Assembly: GCA_963801985.1 (NCBI GenBank)
Contig: CAWDGV010000012.1
Span: forward strand, 472,386 to 536,385
Length of the DNA stretch: 64,000 nucleotides
Source of the DNA: JABDQZ01 sp963801985
GTDB lineage: Bacteria > Pseudomonadota > Gammaproteobacteria > Chromatiales > Chromatiaceae
Reading direction: 5' to 3'
The stretch's first letter is position 1, and each line of letters begins with the position of its first letter. The notes under the pieces are model-generated. The model saw only the letters and a list, made by a program, of their open reading frames with translations, was not told the DNA's origin and did no database searches. The position numbers were made by a program, and so were the translations under genes. Below are positions 44,096 to 55,248 of this stretch, one piece after another.

Positions 44096-44883
44096 ATGAT
44101 ACCTTCGTTAAGAATTTCGGCTACTGGCCTGGATGCCCAGCAAACCAATATGTCGGTTATTTCCAATAACCTGGCCAACGTCAGTACCACGGGTTTTAAG
44201 CGTGACAGGGCAGTTTTTGAAGACCTGATCTATCAGAATGTACGCCAGGCAGGTGCACAGTCGACACAGGATACCGAGTTACCTTCAGGGTCTGGAGATT
44301 GGTACCGGCGTCAAGATCGTGGCAACCAACAAGTTGCACAGCCAGGGATCACTGTCAAAAACCGATAACCAGCTTGATCTGGCTATCCAGGGTCAGGGCT
44401 TTTTTCAGATCCTTCATCCAGATGGATCTAACGGTTTACACCCGGGATGGTGAATTTAGCCTCAGTGCAGAAGGGACAATAGTGACCTCCGAAGGTTACG
44501 AGCTGGATCCAACCATTACTGTCCCTGCTGATACCCTCAATATCACCATAGGATCAGACGGGATTGTCTCTGCGCTGGTAGCCGGTGATACCGCTCCCAC
44601 CCAGATCGGTCAGATTACACTGGCTAACTTTATTAACCCGACTGGACTGGAGCCGATTGGCGATAACTTTTTCCGTGAAACTGCTGCCAGTGATGCGCCT
44701 ACAGTCGGTAACCCGACTGATAACAGCCTGGGATCGTTACAACAGGGCTTTCTCGAAGCTTCCAATGTAAATGTTGTTGAAGAGCTGGTGAACATGATTG
44801 AAACCCAGCGTGCCTATGAAGTGAATTCAAAAGCCATTTCAACAGCGGACCAGATGCTGAGTTACTTGAACCAGCAGCTATAG
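44096..44883 (+). CDS. flgG: FlgG distal rod protein (two frameshifts)
   Basis: Three frames tile one FlgG of about 262 residues. They are SLRISATGLDAQQTNMSVIS with SNNLANVSTTGFKRDRAVFE; then LEIGTGVKIVATNKLHSQG and NQLDLAIQGQGFFQILHPDG; then TVYTRDGEFSLSAEGTIVTS to the axial end LVNMIETQRAYEVNSKAIST. Breaks lie near 44290 and 44425. AGGAG at 44085 sets the start. FlgG forms the distal rod through the P and L rings. Confidence 0.92.
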
Positions 44884-44903
44884 GTAATTGACAGGAAATG
44901 ATC

Positions 44904-45609
44904 ATGAATAAAGGTTTGACAGGTTTGTTAATGTTAGTGGCGGCAATGCTGGCTGGTTGTAATACCGCGCCCAAGCACGATCCCCAGTTTGCACCTGTCC
45001 AGGCCAGTTTATGTGCCACCGCAGCAAGCGAACAACGGTGCGATTTTCCAGGCTGGCCAGGAAACATCCTGGTTTGAGGATATGCGTGCCCGTCGTGTTG
45101 GCGACCTGATTACTGTCAAACTGGTAGAGAAAACTGAAGGCAGCAAAGAATCGAATTCCGAGATAAAAAAATCGCAGTCAATCTCATTTCCGAACCCAAC
45201 CATACTGGGTGCTACACCTTCATTCAGTGTGCCGGGTTTCCTTCCCCTGTCTACTACCAGTAATAACTCGCTGGCTTTTGAAGTGGATTCTGACAGTAAC
45301 TTCAAAGGTGAAGGTGACGCGGACCAAAGTAACGAATTAACTGGCAGTCTTACTGTTACCGTGGTCGAAGTCCTGTCCAATGGTTACCTGGTTGTGCGTG
45401 GTGAAAAGCGCATTGGTATTAACCAGGGGAACGAGTACGTCAAGTTATCCGGTATCGTCCGGCCTGCTGATATTGATTCAACCAATACCGTTCAGTCCAC
45501 CAAGATTGGTGATGCCACGATTCTTTATGTCGGTGATGGGCAGGTTGCTGATGCCAGTACAATGGGCTGGCTCGCCAAGTTCTTTATTTCCGCCATTATG
45601 CCGTTTTAA
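44904..45609 (+). CDS. flgH: FlgH L-ring lipoprotein (frameshifted)
   Basis: ATG 44904 opens a lipoprotein signal with lipobox LAGC (MLVAAMLAGCNTAPKHD). The frame breaks near 45005. The second frame continues PPQQANNGAIFQAGQETSWF, ARRVGDLITVKLVEKTEGSK and the conserved VLSNGYLVVRGEKRIGINQG and LSGIVRPADIDSTNTVQSTK. FlgH forms the outer-membrane L ring. One indel restores about 234 residues. Confidence 0.92.
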
Positions 45610-45620
45610 TGGAGTAGTAC

Positions 45621-46781
45621 ATGAAAACACAATGGATACATAGCTATGATCATTCCCAGCGCTGGAGCTCTGGGGTTCAGTTGCTTGTCAGTGCCGTGAT
45701 GGTATTGCTGTTGTTGCTTTTATCGTCAGCAGTTAATGCAGAGCGAATTAAAGATATTGCATCCATTGAAGGCGTTCGTGACAACCAGTTACTCGGTTAT
45801 GGACTGGTCGTGGGGCTTGATGGCAGCGGTGACAAGGTTACATTCATCACCTTTTGTTGAACAGAGTCTGAAAAGCCTGTTAACGCAACTGGGTATTGTT
45901 GTTCCGCCAGGTGTGAAAATTAACCCGAAAAACGTGGCTGCCGTGGTCGTGCATGCTAATCTCCCTCCTTTTACCAAGACAGGACAGAAGGTGGATATCA
46001 CGGTTTCATCGATTGGTGATGCCAAGAGCCTGCGAGGTGGCAGCCTGTTAATGACGCCCTTGAAAGGTATTGATGGCAAGGTCTATGCGATTGGCCAGGG
46101 TAACCTTGTTGTTGGTGGTATCACTGCATCAGGAGAGGATGGGTCAAGCGTTACGGTAAATATTCCCAGTGTCGGACGTATACCCAATGGTGCGACTATT
46201 GAGCGTGAAGTCCCCAGTCCCTTCGGTGACTTGCCATTTTTGACATTTAACCTCACCAGAGTGATTTTACGACTGCCCAGAATGTGGCCAATGCAATTGA
46301 TAAATTTATTGGTGAAGGTACAGCCAAACCGATGGATTCGACATCAATCAGGGTGAATGCGCCAAAGGACAAGTCGCAGCGGGTCAGCTTTGTCTCAATT
46401 CTTGAGAACCTGGAAGTTGATCCTGGTGAAACTGCGGCAAAAGTCATTGTAAATTCACGTACCGGCACGGTGGTGATCAACAGTACGGTCAGGGTTTCTC
46501 CGGCTGCGGTTGCACACGGCAGCATGACAGTAACCATCAGCGAGTCGTACGGTGTTTCACAGCCCTATGCTTTCAGTGAGGGTGAAACCGCGGTTGTACC
46601 TCAAACCGAGGTTGCTATCGGCGAGGAAAATAACCGCATGTTCCTGTTTGCGCCGGGAGTTGATCTCAATGAAATCGTGCGTGCGGTAAACCAGGTAGGA
46701 GCTGCACCTTCTGACCTGGTTGCCATCCTGGAAGCCTTGAAGCAGGCAGGTGCCCTGAAAGCCGAGTTGCTGGTGATTTAA
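45621..46781 (+). CDS. flgI: FlgI P-ring protein (two frameshifts)
   Basis: A signal peptide (VMVLLLLLLSSAVNA) leads to RIKDIASIEGVRDNQLLGYG and VVGLDGSGDK. A shift near 45840 leads to SLLTQLGIVVPPGVKINPKN and VDITVSSIGDAKSLRGGSLL. A second near 46255 leads to SRTGTVVINSTVRVSPAAVA and the end NQVGAAPSDLVAILEALKQA. All FlgI blocks are present over about 386 residues. It forms the P ring with FlgA help. Confidence 0.92.
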
Positions 46782-47716
46782 TGAATACTGAATCCTCCAT
46801 GTCAACTGCAGGTATTTACACTGATTTTAATGGCCTGACCGCTTTAAAAACCAAGGCTCGTGGTGATCAGCAAGCGGCCTCGTCTGAGGTTGCCCGCCAG
46901 TTTGAGTCCATGTTTCTGCAGATGATGTTAAAAAGCATGCGCAAGGCCAGCCTGGCTGAAGGCCTGTTTGATGGCCAGGCCATGGAGAAATACCGCGATA
47001 TGTATGATCAGCAACTGTCGGTGCATTTGTCAGATGCAGGTGGTGTTGGTCTGGCTGATGTCATTGAAAGACAGCTTGCCGGTGCCAGTCATTTCAGTGG
47101 TGAAAAAAATCGTCAGTTACAGGATTATCAGAGCCGTCCGGTCTATTTACACCCGATGTTTCAGCAGGATGAAGTAAAAGTGAAAACTCATAAGCTTGGC
47201 GGTGGAGTTTGACGGTTCGGTTGAAACCTTTGTCGATAAATTGAAACCTTATGCGCAGAAGGCAGCTGCCGCACTGGGACTGCAGCCACAGGCTTTGCTG
47301 GCGCAGGCTGCGCTAGAAACAGGCTGGGGTAAGTCACAGATGAAGATGGCTGACGGTAAACCCAGCTTTAACCTGTTTGGCATCAAGGCAGATACTCGCT
47401 GGGATGGTAAGCAGGCAGCGGTTTCCACGCTGGAATTTCGCGATGGCGTAGCCAAGAGAGAAAAGGCGAGCTTCCGGGCTTATGACTCCTATCAACAGGC
47501 CTTTGATGATTATGCAAAATTTATAGCTGGAGAACCGTCGCTATCACCAGGCAGTGAAGAAATGCTGAAGATCCCCAGGCTTATTTTTCCGCGTTACAAC
47601 AGGCCGGTTATGCGACCGATCCTGCCTATGCGGACAAGATCATGAGTATCTTCAAGCGTGGTCAAATTCATCAGGCTTTTGATGCATCAGACAGTGCATT
47701 AGCTAAGGAGAGCTGA
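46781..47716 (+). CDS. flgJ: FlgJ peptidoglycan hydrolase (two frameshifts)
   Basis: The N-terminal rod-cap domain is VARQFESMFLQMMLKSMRKA with GLFDGQAMEKYRDMYDQQLS. A shift near 47205 enters the muramidase domain with LLAQAALETGWGKSQMK, whose glutamate is the catalytic residue, and PSFNLFGIKADTRWDGK. A second shift near 47565 gives ALQQAGYATDPAYADKIMSI and stops at 47716, back in the first frame; 312 codons overall. FlgJ digests the wall for rod passage. Its ATG overlaps the flgI stop. Confidence 0.92.
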
Positions 47717-47717
47717 T

Positions 47718-49670
47718 ATGGGTGTTTTATCAACGGGTATCACCGGCTTAAATGCATTTAGATCGCAACTGACCACAACGGCTCATAATGTCGCCAACGT
47801 TAACACCGAAGGTTACAGTCGCCAGGTTGTCGGGCTCAGTACCCTGCCGCCTACACTTGAGGGCGTAGGCTATGTTGGCACCGGGGTTCAGGTCAGTGAA
47901 ATCAGGCGCCAGTTTGACGCATTCCTGATGGACCGTGTGCGTGTGCATACTGCTTCAAAAGAAGATTTTCAGGTTTACCTCGACCGGGCCAGTCGTGTTG
48001 ATGATTTGATTGCAGATCCGGATGCTGGCCTGAGTGGCGCTATGCAGATGTTTTTTAACGCGGTTCAGGATGTGGCCGATGGCCCGACCTCAACGGCTAC
48101 CCGTGACGTGATGCTGAGTAGCGCCAATGTTCTGGCAGACCGGTTTCATGCAATGCATGACTTTCTGGAGGGTTTGCGCTCCGAGATTAACCAGGATCTT
48201 GAAGTACTGGTGGGCGAAGCGAATTCATTGACAGAGTCCATAGCCCAGTTAAACCACGAGATACAACTTGCAGTTAACGGCACAGGAGACAGTCCCAATG
48301 ATTTGCTTGATCGTCGTGACCAGGTAATAACCCAGTTATCCGAGCTGGTTTCGGTGACAACAGTTGCACAGGATAATGGTGCAATCAATGTCTTTCTAGG
48401 CAATGGCCAGGGTGTTGTTATCGGTGCCCGTAGTTTTACACTCGCTACAACGATTAATAACGCAGAGCCCGACCGGCTTGATGTTACCCTGGAAAGTGGC
48501 GGTGGTAATGCCAGCGTAATTACCAATTTTCTCAGCGGTGGCAAGTTTGGTGGATATTTTCGTTTCAGGGAAAATGTTCTGGATCCAACAGAAAACGCCC
48601 TGGGCCGACTGGCCATGGGGCTGGGAACGTTTTTCAATGAACAGCACCAGCTCGGTATGGATTTGAATGGCGCGTTAGGCAAGGAGATGTTTAACGTGCC
48701 TGATCCGACGGACCCGACAGATGTCTATGGACAACAAATGCTCGCGCTGGTCCAGGGCAGCGCCAGTATCACCAATATTAATGTTGCCGAGCTTTCAACA
48801 GCAGATTACGAATTACGTTATGACGGCAGCTGGAATTTATACGACAGAAGCCTGCAGACTTCGCAGGTTGTTGTGCCCAATGCTGCAAATGAAATAATTT
48901 TTGATGGTATTACCTTAAATGTTGGCGCACCAGGAACCTGGACTTTGGGTGATAATTTTATCATCAAGCCAACAAGACTGGCAGCGCGTGCATTTAATGT
49001 TGAGATCAATGATGCCCGTGAGATTGCTGCAGCTTCGCCGGTGGCAGTTACAAAAAATGTTGTCGGCATCAATAGCACAGCAGAAATTAGTGATTCAGGC
49101 CTGATTTCCCCTTTAGATCCAGCTGCAGATTTTACAGGCCTTCCAATTACCCTGACATATAATGCAGGAGGGCTCACAGTATCCGGCGGTACTGTAACTC
49201 CTGCTACTTATAATGCGGCCACCGATAGTGGAGGCACATATGTCATCGATATTCCAAATCTGGGGGATTTTTCTTTCAAAATAACTGGAACTTTATCAGA
49301 TGGTGACACATTTGACTTTGACTACAATCCCAGTGGGGTGGGGGATAACCGGAATGCGCTAGAGCTGGCTGCTTTGCAGACAGATAAGACCATGAGGAAT
49401 GATACTTCCGGCCAGCCCACCAGTAGTTTTGTCGGTCTGTATTCATCAATGATTGGTGATGTTGGCTCCAAAACCCGCCAGGCCATGATTAATACCGAGA
49501 CCCAGTCCCGCCTGAAAGAACAGTCTGTTACGGCAATGGATGAGGTTTCAGGGGTAAACCTGGATGAAGAAGCGGCTAACCTGGTGCATTTCCAGCAGGC
49601 ATACCAGGCAGCCACCCAGGTGATAAGGGTGTCTAACCAGTTATTTGATAGCCTGCTCAACGCGTTTTAG
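47718..49670 (+). CDS. flgK: FlgK hook-filament junction protein
   Basis: An intact 650-residue FlgK: GVLSTGITGLNAFRSQLTTT and HNVANVNTEGYSRQVVG at the N-terminus, and LDEEAANLVHFQQAYQAATQ at the C-terminus. The centre carries a Gly/Thr-rich surface domain (residues 470-560), longer than in enterobacterial FlgK. AGGAGAG precedes the ATG. Export depends on FlgN. Confidence 0.95.
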   Translation: MGVLSTGITGLNAFRSQLTTTAHNVANVNTEGYSRQVVGLSTLPPTLEGVGYVGTGVQVSEIRRQFDAFLMDRVRVHTASKEDFQVYLDRASRVDDLIADPDAGLSGAMQMFFNAVQDVADGPTSTATRDVMLSSANVLADRFHAMHDFLEGLRSEINQDLEVLVGEANSLTESIAQLNHEIQLAVNGTGDSPNDLLDRRDQVITQLSELVSVTTVAQDNGAINVFLGNGQGVVIGARSFTLATTINNAEPDRLDVTLESGGGNASVITNFLSGGKFGGYFRFRENVLDPTENALGRLAMGLGTFFNEQHQLGMDLNGALGKEMFNVPDPTDPTDVYGQQMLALVQGSASITNINVAELSTADYELRYDGSWNLYDRSLQTSQVVVPNAANEIIFDGITLNVGAPGTWTLGDNFIIKPTRLAARAFNVEINDAREIAAASPVAVTKNVVGINSTAEISDSGLISPLDPAADFTGLPITLTYNAGGLTVSGGTVTPATYNAATDSGGTYVIDIPNLGDFSFKITGTLSDGDTFDFDYNPSGVGDNRNALELAALQTDKTMRNDTSGQPTSSFVGLYSSMIGDVGSKTRQAMINTETQSRLKEQSVTAMDEVSGVNLDEEAANLVHFQQAYQAATQVIRVSNQLFDSLLNAF

Positions 49671-49680
49671 GTAATCCATT

Positions 49681-50580
49681 ATGCGTATTTCTACTCAATT
49701 GCTTTATCAACGTGGTGTCAATGCAATAGAAAGCCAGCAATATCAATTGAGCTCCACCCAGGAACAGTTGGCTACCGGCGAGCGTTTAAAATCACCTGCA
49801 GATGACCCTTTTGCATCCACCCGTATTGTGGCATTGGATGAAGAGGAAAAGTTACTCGGCCAATACAGTCGTAATGCAGATGCTGCAAAAACACGCCTGC
49901 AGCTTGAAGAAACAGCCATCACGACAGCCATCAATTCTTTGCAGCGGTTGCGTGAACTGGCGGTACAAACGGCCAATGGTACTAATTCACCAGGTGACAG
50001 GGTAGCGATTTCCGAGGAAGCATTCCAGATCATGGAAGGCCTGTTACAGGTTTCCAATACAGTTGATTCCAATGGTGAATACCTTTTCAGTGGAGATAGA
50101 ACAACAACCCGTGCTTTTGTTCATGACGGAGCGGGTACCTTCACATACCAGGGAGACCAGGGGCAGCGGCTTGTGCAGATTGGCAAGAGTCGCCAGATGG
50201 TCACAGGTGATTCAGGCTACGATGTTTTTGAAAATGTCCCTGCGGCAGCCGGTCCTACCAACCTGATGAGGGTTGCGTACGATTATGCCAATGCGTTAAG
50301 CGCAGGAACACAGAACCCGGACTCGATTGGTGATATTGATGCCGCACTCAATCAGCTGATTGGCAAACGTTCCCAGATTGGAGGACGTATTAACGCAATT
50401 GACAGTGAGATGGGTGCCAACGAGTCTTTTACTTTGACAATCCAGGAAAACCGTTCCCAACTGGCTGACCTGGATTATGCTGACGCTATCAGCCGTTTCC
50501 AGCAGCAACTGGCAGGTTTGCAGGCAGCACAGCAGAGCTTTGTGCAGATTCAGGGGCTGTCACTGTTTAACTATATCTGA
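49681..50580 (+). CDS. flgL: FlgL hook-filament junction protein
   Basis: An intact 299-residue FlgL: RISTQLLYQRGVNAIESQQY, QEQLATGERLKSPADDPFAS and the C-terminal LADLDYADAISRFQQQLAGL. It forms the last ring before flagellin. No flagellin gene follows; instead a Pse glycan cluster starts 138 bases later, consistent with flagellar glycosylation. Confidence 0.95.
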   Translation: MRISTQLLYQRGVNAIESQQYQLSSTQEQLATGERLKSPADDPFASTRIVALDEEEKLLGQYSRNADAAKTRLQLEETAITTAINSLQRLRELAVQTANGTNSPGDRVAISEEAFQIMEGLLQVSNTVDSNGEYLFSGDRTTTRAFVHDGAGTFTYQGDQGQRLVQIGKSRQMVTGDSGYDVFENVPAAAGPTNLMRVAYDYANALSAGTQNPDSIGDIDAALNQLIGKRSQIGGRINAIDSEMGANESFTLTIQENRSQLADLDYADAISRFQQQLAGLQAAQQSFVQIQGLSLFNYI

Positions 50581-50718
50581 TGTGTTTTGCATTGCAGGTT
50601 GTCTCAGACGCAATGGAATCAACATAAAATATCATTGTGGGCGGTGATGCCGGTGCGTGGACAATTCAGCCATTTGTCTGTTTAATCAGACTGATTATTA
50701 CAATAAATAAAGGCACCC

Positions 50719-51711
50719 ATGTTTGATGATGCGGTCATTCTGATCACTGGCGGTACAGGATCATTCGGAAAATCCCTGACGGAGACCCTGCTGGCGAGAT
50801 TCAAACCCAGAAAAATTATCATTTTTTCCCGAGATGAACTCAAGCAGTATGATATGCAGAAGGTCTATAATGACAGCTGCATGCGTTACTTTATTGGTGA
50901 TGTCCGCGATTCGGAACGCCTGATGCAGGCGATGAGCGGTGTGGACTATGTGGTCCATGCAGCAGCACTGAAGCAGGTGCCGGCTGCAGAATACAATCCG
51001 ATGGAGTGTATCAAGACCAATATCTACGGTGCGGAAAATGTCATCAAGGCGGCACTCGCAAACAATGTAAAAAAAGTGATCGCCTTATCGACTGACAAGG
51101 CAGTTAACCCGATTAATCTTTACGGTGCGACCAAGCTGGCATCCGACAAGTTGTTCGTGGCGGCCAATAACATGAGTGGTGGGCACCAGACTCGTTTCTC
51201 TGTTACCCGATATGGCAATGTTATGGGGTCGCGCGGTTCAGTCGTGCCCCGTTTCAGGGAACTGATTGATCGCGGTTCAGATTATTTGACGATTACACAT
51301 CCAGAGATGACGCGCTTCTGGATCACGCTCCAGCAGGGTATCGATTTTGTCATTGATAACTTCCGCTTAATGCGCGGTGGTGAAATTTTCGTGCCCAAGC
51401 TGCCTTCTGTGAAAATTACTGACCTGGCCAAAGCCATGGCGCCTGCAATGGAACAGAAAATTATTGGCATCAGGCCAGGTGAAAAACTGCATGAAACCAT
51501 GTGCCCGGCAGATGATTCGCATTTAACCATCGAGTTTGAGAATTATTTTGTCATCAAGCCAACCATTACCTTTTTTGACAAAGACTTTGATTATTCAGTC
51601 AGTCGGGATGGCGAAGCAGGCAAGCAGGTTGCCCAGGGTTTTGAATATAATTCCGCTACGAACTCGGATTTCCTGGATGATGAAAAAATCAGGGAACTGA
51701 ATAGATTTTAA
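50719..51711 (+). CDS. pseB: PseB, UDP-GlcNAc 4,6-dehydratase (inverting)
   Basis: An intact 330-residue short-chain dehydrogenase: ILITGGTGSFGKSLTETLLA (NADP site), DYVVHAAALKQVPAAEYNP, IALSTDKAVNPINLYGATK with the Tyr-Lys pair, and SVTRYGNVMGSRGSVVPRF. These are exact PseB/FlaA1 signatures. It makes UDP-2-acetamido-2,6-dideoxy-beta-L-arabino-hexos-4-ulose, the first intermediate to pseudaminic acid. It starts the Pse run after flgL. Confidence 0.95.
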   Translation: MFDDAVILITGGTGSFGKSLTETLLARFKPRKIIIFSRDELKQYDMQKVYNDSCMRYFIGDVRDSERLMQAMSGVDYVVHAAALKQVPAAEYNPMECIKTNIYGAENVIKAALANNVKKVIALSTDKAVNPINLYGATKLASDKLFVAANNMSGGHQTRFSVTRYGNVMGSRGSVVPRFRELIDRGSDYLTITHPEMTRFWITLQQGIDFVIDNFRLMRGGEIFVPKLPSVKITDLAKAMAPAMEQKIIGIRPGEKLHETMCPADDSHLTIEFENYFVIKPTITFFDKDFDYSVSRDGEAGKQVAQGFEYNSATNSDFLDDEKIRELNRF

Positions 51712-51718
51712 AAAATAA

Positions 51719-52875
51719 ATGATTCCCTATGCACGACAATCGATTTCCCGGGCCGATATTGATGCTGTCGTTGAAGTTCTGCAATCAGACTTTCTGACCC
51801 AGGGAAATATCGTGCCGGCTTTTGAACAGGCTGTCTGTGAGTACACCGGTGCCGGGTTTGCAGTGGCGGCCAATAGTGGTACTTCAGCCTTGCATATTGC
51901 CTGCCTGTCGTTAGGACTCCAGCCCGGAGACTAGTTATGGACATCCGCAATTACCTTTGTCGCATCTGCCAACTGTGGCCGGTTTTGTGGTGCCCGGGTT
52001 GATTTTGTCGATATCGATAAATACAGCTGGAATATCGATGTTGACAAGCTGGCTGCAAAGCTTGAAACAGCCAGCAGGTCAGGCAGGTTGCCGAAGATTC
52101 TTGTGGTTGTGCACATGGCGGGTCTGCCAGCTGATATGGAACGGATTTATCAGTTGTCAAAGCGTTATGGCTTTTTTGTTATTGAAGATGCCTGTCATGC
52201 ATTGGGTGCTTCCTACCAGGAGAAACCTGTCGGCAATTGCCAGTATAGTGAGATTACGGTTTTCAGTTTTCACCCCGTTAAAGCGATTACCTCGGGCGAG
52301 GGGGGCATGGCCGTCACCAACGACGAGCAGTTGGCGCAGAAAATGCGATTGTTTGCCGGTCATGGTGTTAGCCGTGATCCACAGCAGATGACAAAAAAGC
52401 CGGATGGCGACTGGTATTACCAGCAAATTGCACTCGGGTATAATTATCGCTTGAGTGATATTCATGCTGCGCTTGGCTTAAGCCAGCTGAAAAGACTTGA
52501 TGAGTTTATCCAGAAAAGACGGGATATTGCGACTGTTTACGACAAGGCGCTTGAACTGCTGCCGTTACAGACACCTCTCTATTCGGACGACCGGTTATCG
52601 GCATTTCATTTGTACATTGTTGTTCTTGACAGTGAAGTCGGTGTGACCCGTAAACAGATTGTTTGAAGAGCTAAGGAGACAAAGGTGTAGGTGTCAACGT
52701 GCATTACATTCCAGTGCACCTGCAACCCTATTACCAGGGGCTGGGTTTTAAAGCTGGTGATTTTCCGGTTGCCGAGTCTTATTACGAAAATGCATTAACG
52801 TTGCCTTGTTTTCCTGATCTGGAAAGAGACGATCAGCAAGCCGTTATTGATGTCCTGTCAGATTACATAAAATGA
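51719..52875 (+). CDS. pseC: PseC, UDP-4-keto sugar aminotransferase (amber stop and frameshift)
   Basis: A PLP aminotransferase: MIPYARQSISRADIDAVVEV, FAVAANSGTSALHIACLSLG, ITVFSFHPVKAITSGEGGM with the PLP lysine, and LGYNYRLSDIHAALGLSQLK. After LQPGD an in-frame TAG (51932) interrupts, yet the same frame continues LWTSAITFVASANCGRFCGA. A frameshift near 52670 leads to GVNVHYIPVHLQPYYQGLGF and the stop at 52875. PseC transfers an amino group from glutamate to C4. The downstream ATG overlaps. Confidence 0.9.
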
Positions 52876-53980
52876 ATGCAGTATTCAGGGTAGATTATTC
52901 GCAAAAGATAGGCCTTGGCCATTTGATGCGATGTCTGACACTGGCTAATGCCTTGAAGCAATATGATGTAAAAAGTTATTTCATTTGCAGGCAGTTTTCA
53001 GACAGATATGAAAACCTGGTGGAGGAGAACGGGCACGAGTTGATTTTACTCAAGCGGCCAGTAGTTTCTGAAACTAGTATTACCAGCGATATCCCATACG
53101 AAGACTGGCTGGGCGTTTCCTGGAAGATTGATGCCAAAGAAACACATGGCTGTTTTAAATGACCTGAATCCAAAATGGCTCATCATTGATCACTATGGCA
53201 TTGATTATAAGTGGCAAAATCTTTTTCAAAATAGAAATTTCAAAATAGTCGTAATTGATGATCTTGCAAACAGGAAGCATGCCTGTGATCTGTTAATTGA
53301 CAGTAATTATTTACGCTCGAACGAATGATTATTCTGGCTTGGTTCCTGAGTCAGCTTCGTTATGTCTGGGTACCGATTTCGTATTGTTGCGCCCTGAGTT
53401 TAGGGTATTAAGAGAAACTGGTGATATAACCCGGAGGCGCCTCCAGGCAATCAATGGTATTAAAAGAATTCTGGTTTTCATGGGTGGGGCTGATGCAGGT
53501 AACTTTACTGCCGAAGTATTACCAGGCATAGCTGAGGTTGATTGGCTTGAAAAGCCTGCAGTCGATGTTGTGCTTGGCGTATTGTATGAACACCTGGAAG
53601 AATTGAAAAACATGTTACCCGGTCTGGGTTTGGACATTACATTGCATATCAATACACCAAAAATGGCTGAGTTAATGTGGTCTGCTGATCTTGCAGTTGG
53701 CGCGGCGGGTTCGGCGACTTGGGAGCGGTGTTGTTTGGGATTGCCAACCATATCGCTAGAGCTTGCAGATAACCAGCATTATGCCAATGAGAAACTCGGT
53801 GAAAATGGAGTCGTAAAACTTGTGGATGGTAAATTATCCTTTTCCCAGGGAGTAAAAAAAGCGGTCGATCAGTTGGTAACTGATAATGGACGCTTAATAA
53901 GTATGTCAGAAAAATCCTTAAAGCTGGTTGATGGAAAAGGAACTCAGCGAGTCATTAAGGTATTAATGGATCTGCATTAA
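52872..53980 (+). CDS. pseG: PseG, UDP-sugar hydrolase (two frameshifts)
   Basis: Three frames tile PseG: FRVDYSQKIGLGHLMRCLTL, then LNDLNPKWLIIDHYGIDYKW and IVVIDDLANRKHACDLLID, then YSGLVPESASLCLGTDFVLL and RILVFMGGADAGNFTAEVLP with the GT-B end AVGAAGSATWERCCLGLPTI. Breaks are near 53150 and 53320. PseG removes UDP from the diacetamido-altrose intermediate. Confidence 0.9.
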
Positions 53981-54010
53981 AAAGCTCATCATGGTGGTGG
54001 GAGGTAATGT

Positions 54011-54543
54011 TTGTTAAGAGCAATTCAGCAATCTGATCTTGAGGAAATATTAACCTGGAGAAACTCGCCTGATGTCAGGAAAAATATGTATACCTCTCAT
54101 GAAATCAGTTGGGAGGAACATGTAAATTGGTTTATAAATTACAAGAACGATTCAACGAAACGCTATTTTATGTTTAACAATGGTAAGACAAATGTTGGTG
54201 TTATTTACTTTACTGATTATTCCCCGGAACAGGGCAGTGCATTCTGGGGATTTTATGCTGGTAATAATGCGCCTAAAGTCCAGGCATAATGATGGAATAT
54301 GATGCAATTAACTATGCGTTTGAAACATTAAAGTTGCATAAATTGAATTGCGAGGTCATCGCCTATAACAAGGCAGTGATTAACTTGCATAAGAAAACAG
54401 GTTTTGTTGAGGAGGGTTTGTTCAGGGATTTTCATTTTTACAAAGCAAAGTATTTTGATGTGATTCGTTTAGGTATGCTTGACTCGGAATGGCTACAAGC
54501 AAAAATTTACCTCGAAAAACGAATGGCAATTCTTAATAAATAG
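54011..54543 (+). CDS. pseH: PseH-type GNAT N-acetyltransferase (frameshifted)
   Basis: A GNAT fold: LRAIQQSDLEEILTWRNSPD, then NVGVIYFTDYSPEQGSAFWG and, one base out, MMEYDAINYAFETLKLHKLN and VINLHKKTGFVEEGLFRD. The break near 54280 lies in the acetyl-CoA loop. TTG 54011 is the likely start: GGAGG ends 7 bases before it, whereas ATG 54007 is too close and out of frame. PseH acetylates the C4 amine; with the deacetylase and formyltransferase nearby, another acyl group could be used. Confidence 0.85.
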
Positions 54544-54555
54544 TAATAGTGCCAA

Positions 54556-55248
54556 ATGAACAAAATAATTGTATTAGCTGCTGAACAGGAAAGATTTAAA
54601 ACGCTTGTTTCATCATTACAAAACATTGAAGGAATTTCACTATTTCATATCTGCTCTAAGGAAAAGCTGGCTGTTGAATACCTGTCATCGCTAAAACCTG
54701 AGTATATTTTTTTCCCACAGTGGAACTGGGTTATACCGGAGGAAATATTCAGCCGGTTTAACTGTGTCATGTTTCATATGACAGATTTGCCATATGGCAG
54801 GGGTGGGAGTCCTTTGCAAAATCTTATTGTCAGGGGTAAGACAGAAACAATGCTTTCAGCCTTCAAGTGTGATGGAGGTATTGATGCGGGGCCTGTATAT
54901 TTAAAAAAGCCTTTATTGCTTGAGGGTAATGCAGAAGAAATATTTGAACGGGCAATTCCACTCGTTGCCGAAATAATAAAGGAAATCATTTTGAATAATC
55001 CTGTTCCAATACCCCAGGAAGGTGAGGTCACGCATTTCAAGCGAGAAAGCCCGAAGATGGCAATATTGCCAGGTTGGAAACAATAGCAGATGTGTACGAT
55101 TATATACGTATGCTAGATGCTGATGGTTACCCTCAATGCATTTCTTGAGTCTGGAGGCTTTCGGTTTGAATTCAGTCATGCTGTTCAGGATAGTGAAGAA
55201 GTTGTAATAGCCAATGTCAGAATCAAGAAAGTTACAAATGGAAGCTGA
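54556..55248 (+). CDS. formyltransferase-like protein (frameshifted C-terminus)
   Basis: A sugar or Met-tRNA-type formyltransferase: FNCVMFHMTDLPYGRGGSPL with the catalytic histidine, and GGIDAGPVYLKKPLLLEG with the catalytic aspartate. After PGWKQ it stops, but nearby frames continue VYDYIRMLDADGYP and FLESGGFRFEFSHAVQD, the usual C-terminal end, giving two breaks near 55085 and 55138. It would transfer a formyl group from N10-formyl-THF to a sugar amine, presumably a Pse amine (inference). Confidence 0.8.

Noticed and set aside
44238..44453. apparent separate small gene within flgG
   Set aside because: It is the middle third of FlgG read in a shifted frame, with the conserved NQLDLAIQGQGFFQ block.
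45840..46260. programmed frameshifting in flagellar genes
   Set aside because: Breaks occur at different places and directions in many unrelated genes without a shared slippery site and stem, so a common programmed mechanism is not supported.
46253..46537. minus-strand open frames across flgI
   Set aside because: Shadow frames; flgI blocks on the plus strand account for the coding signal.
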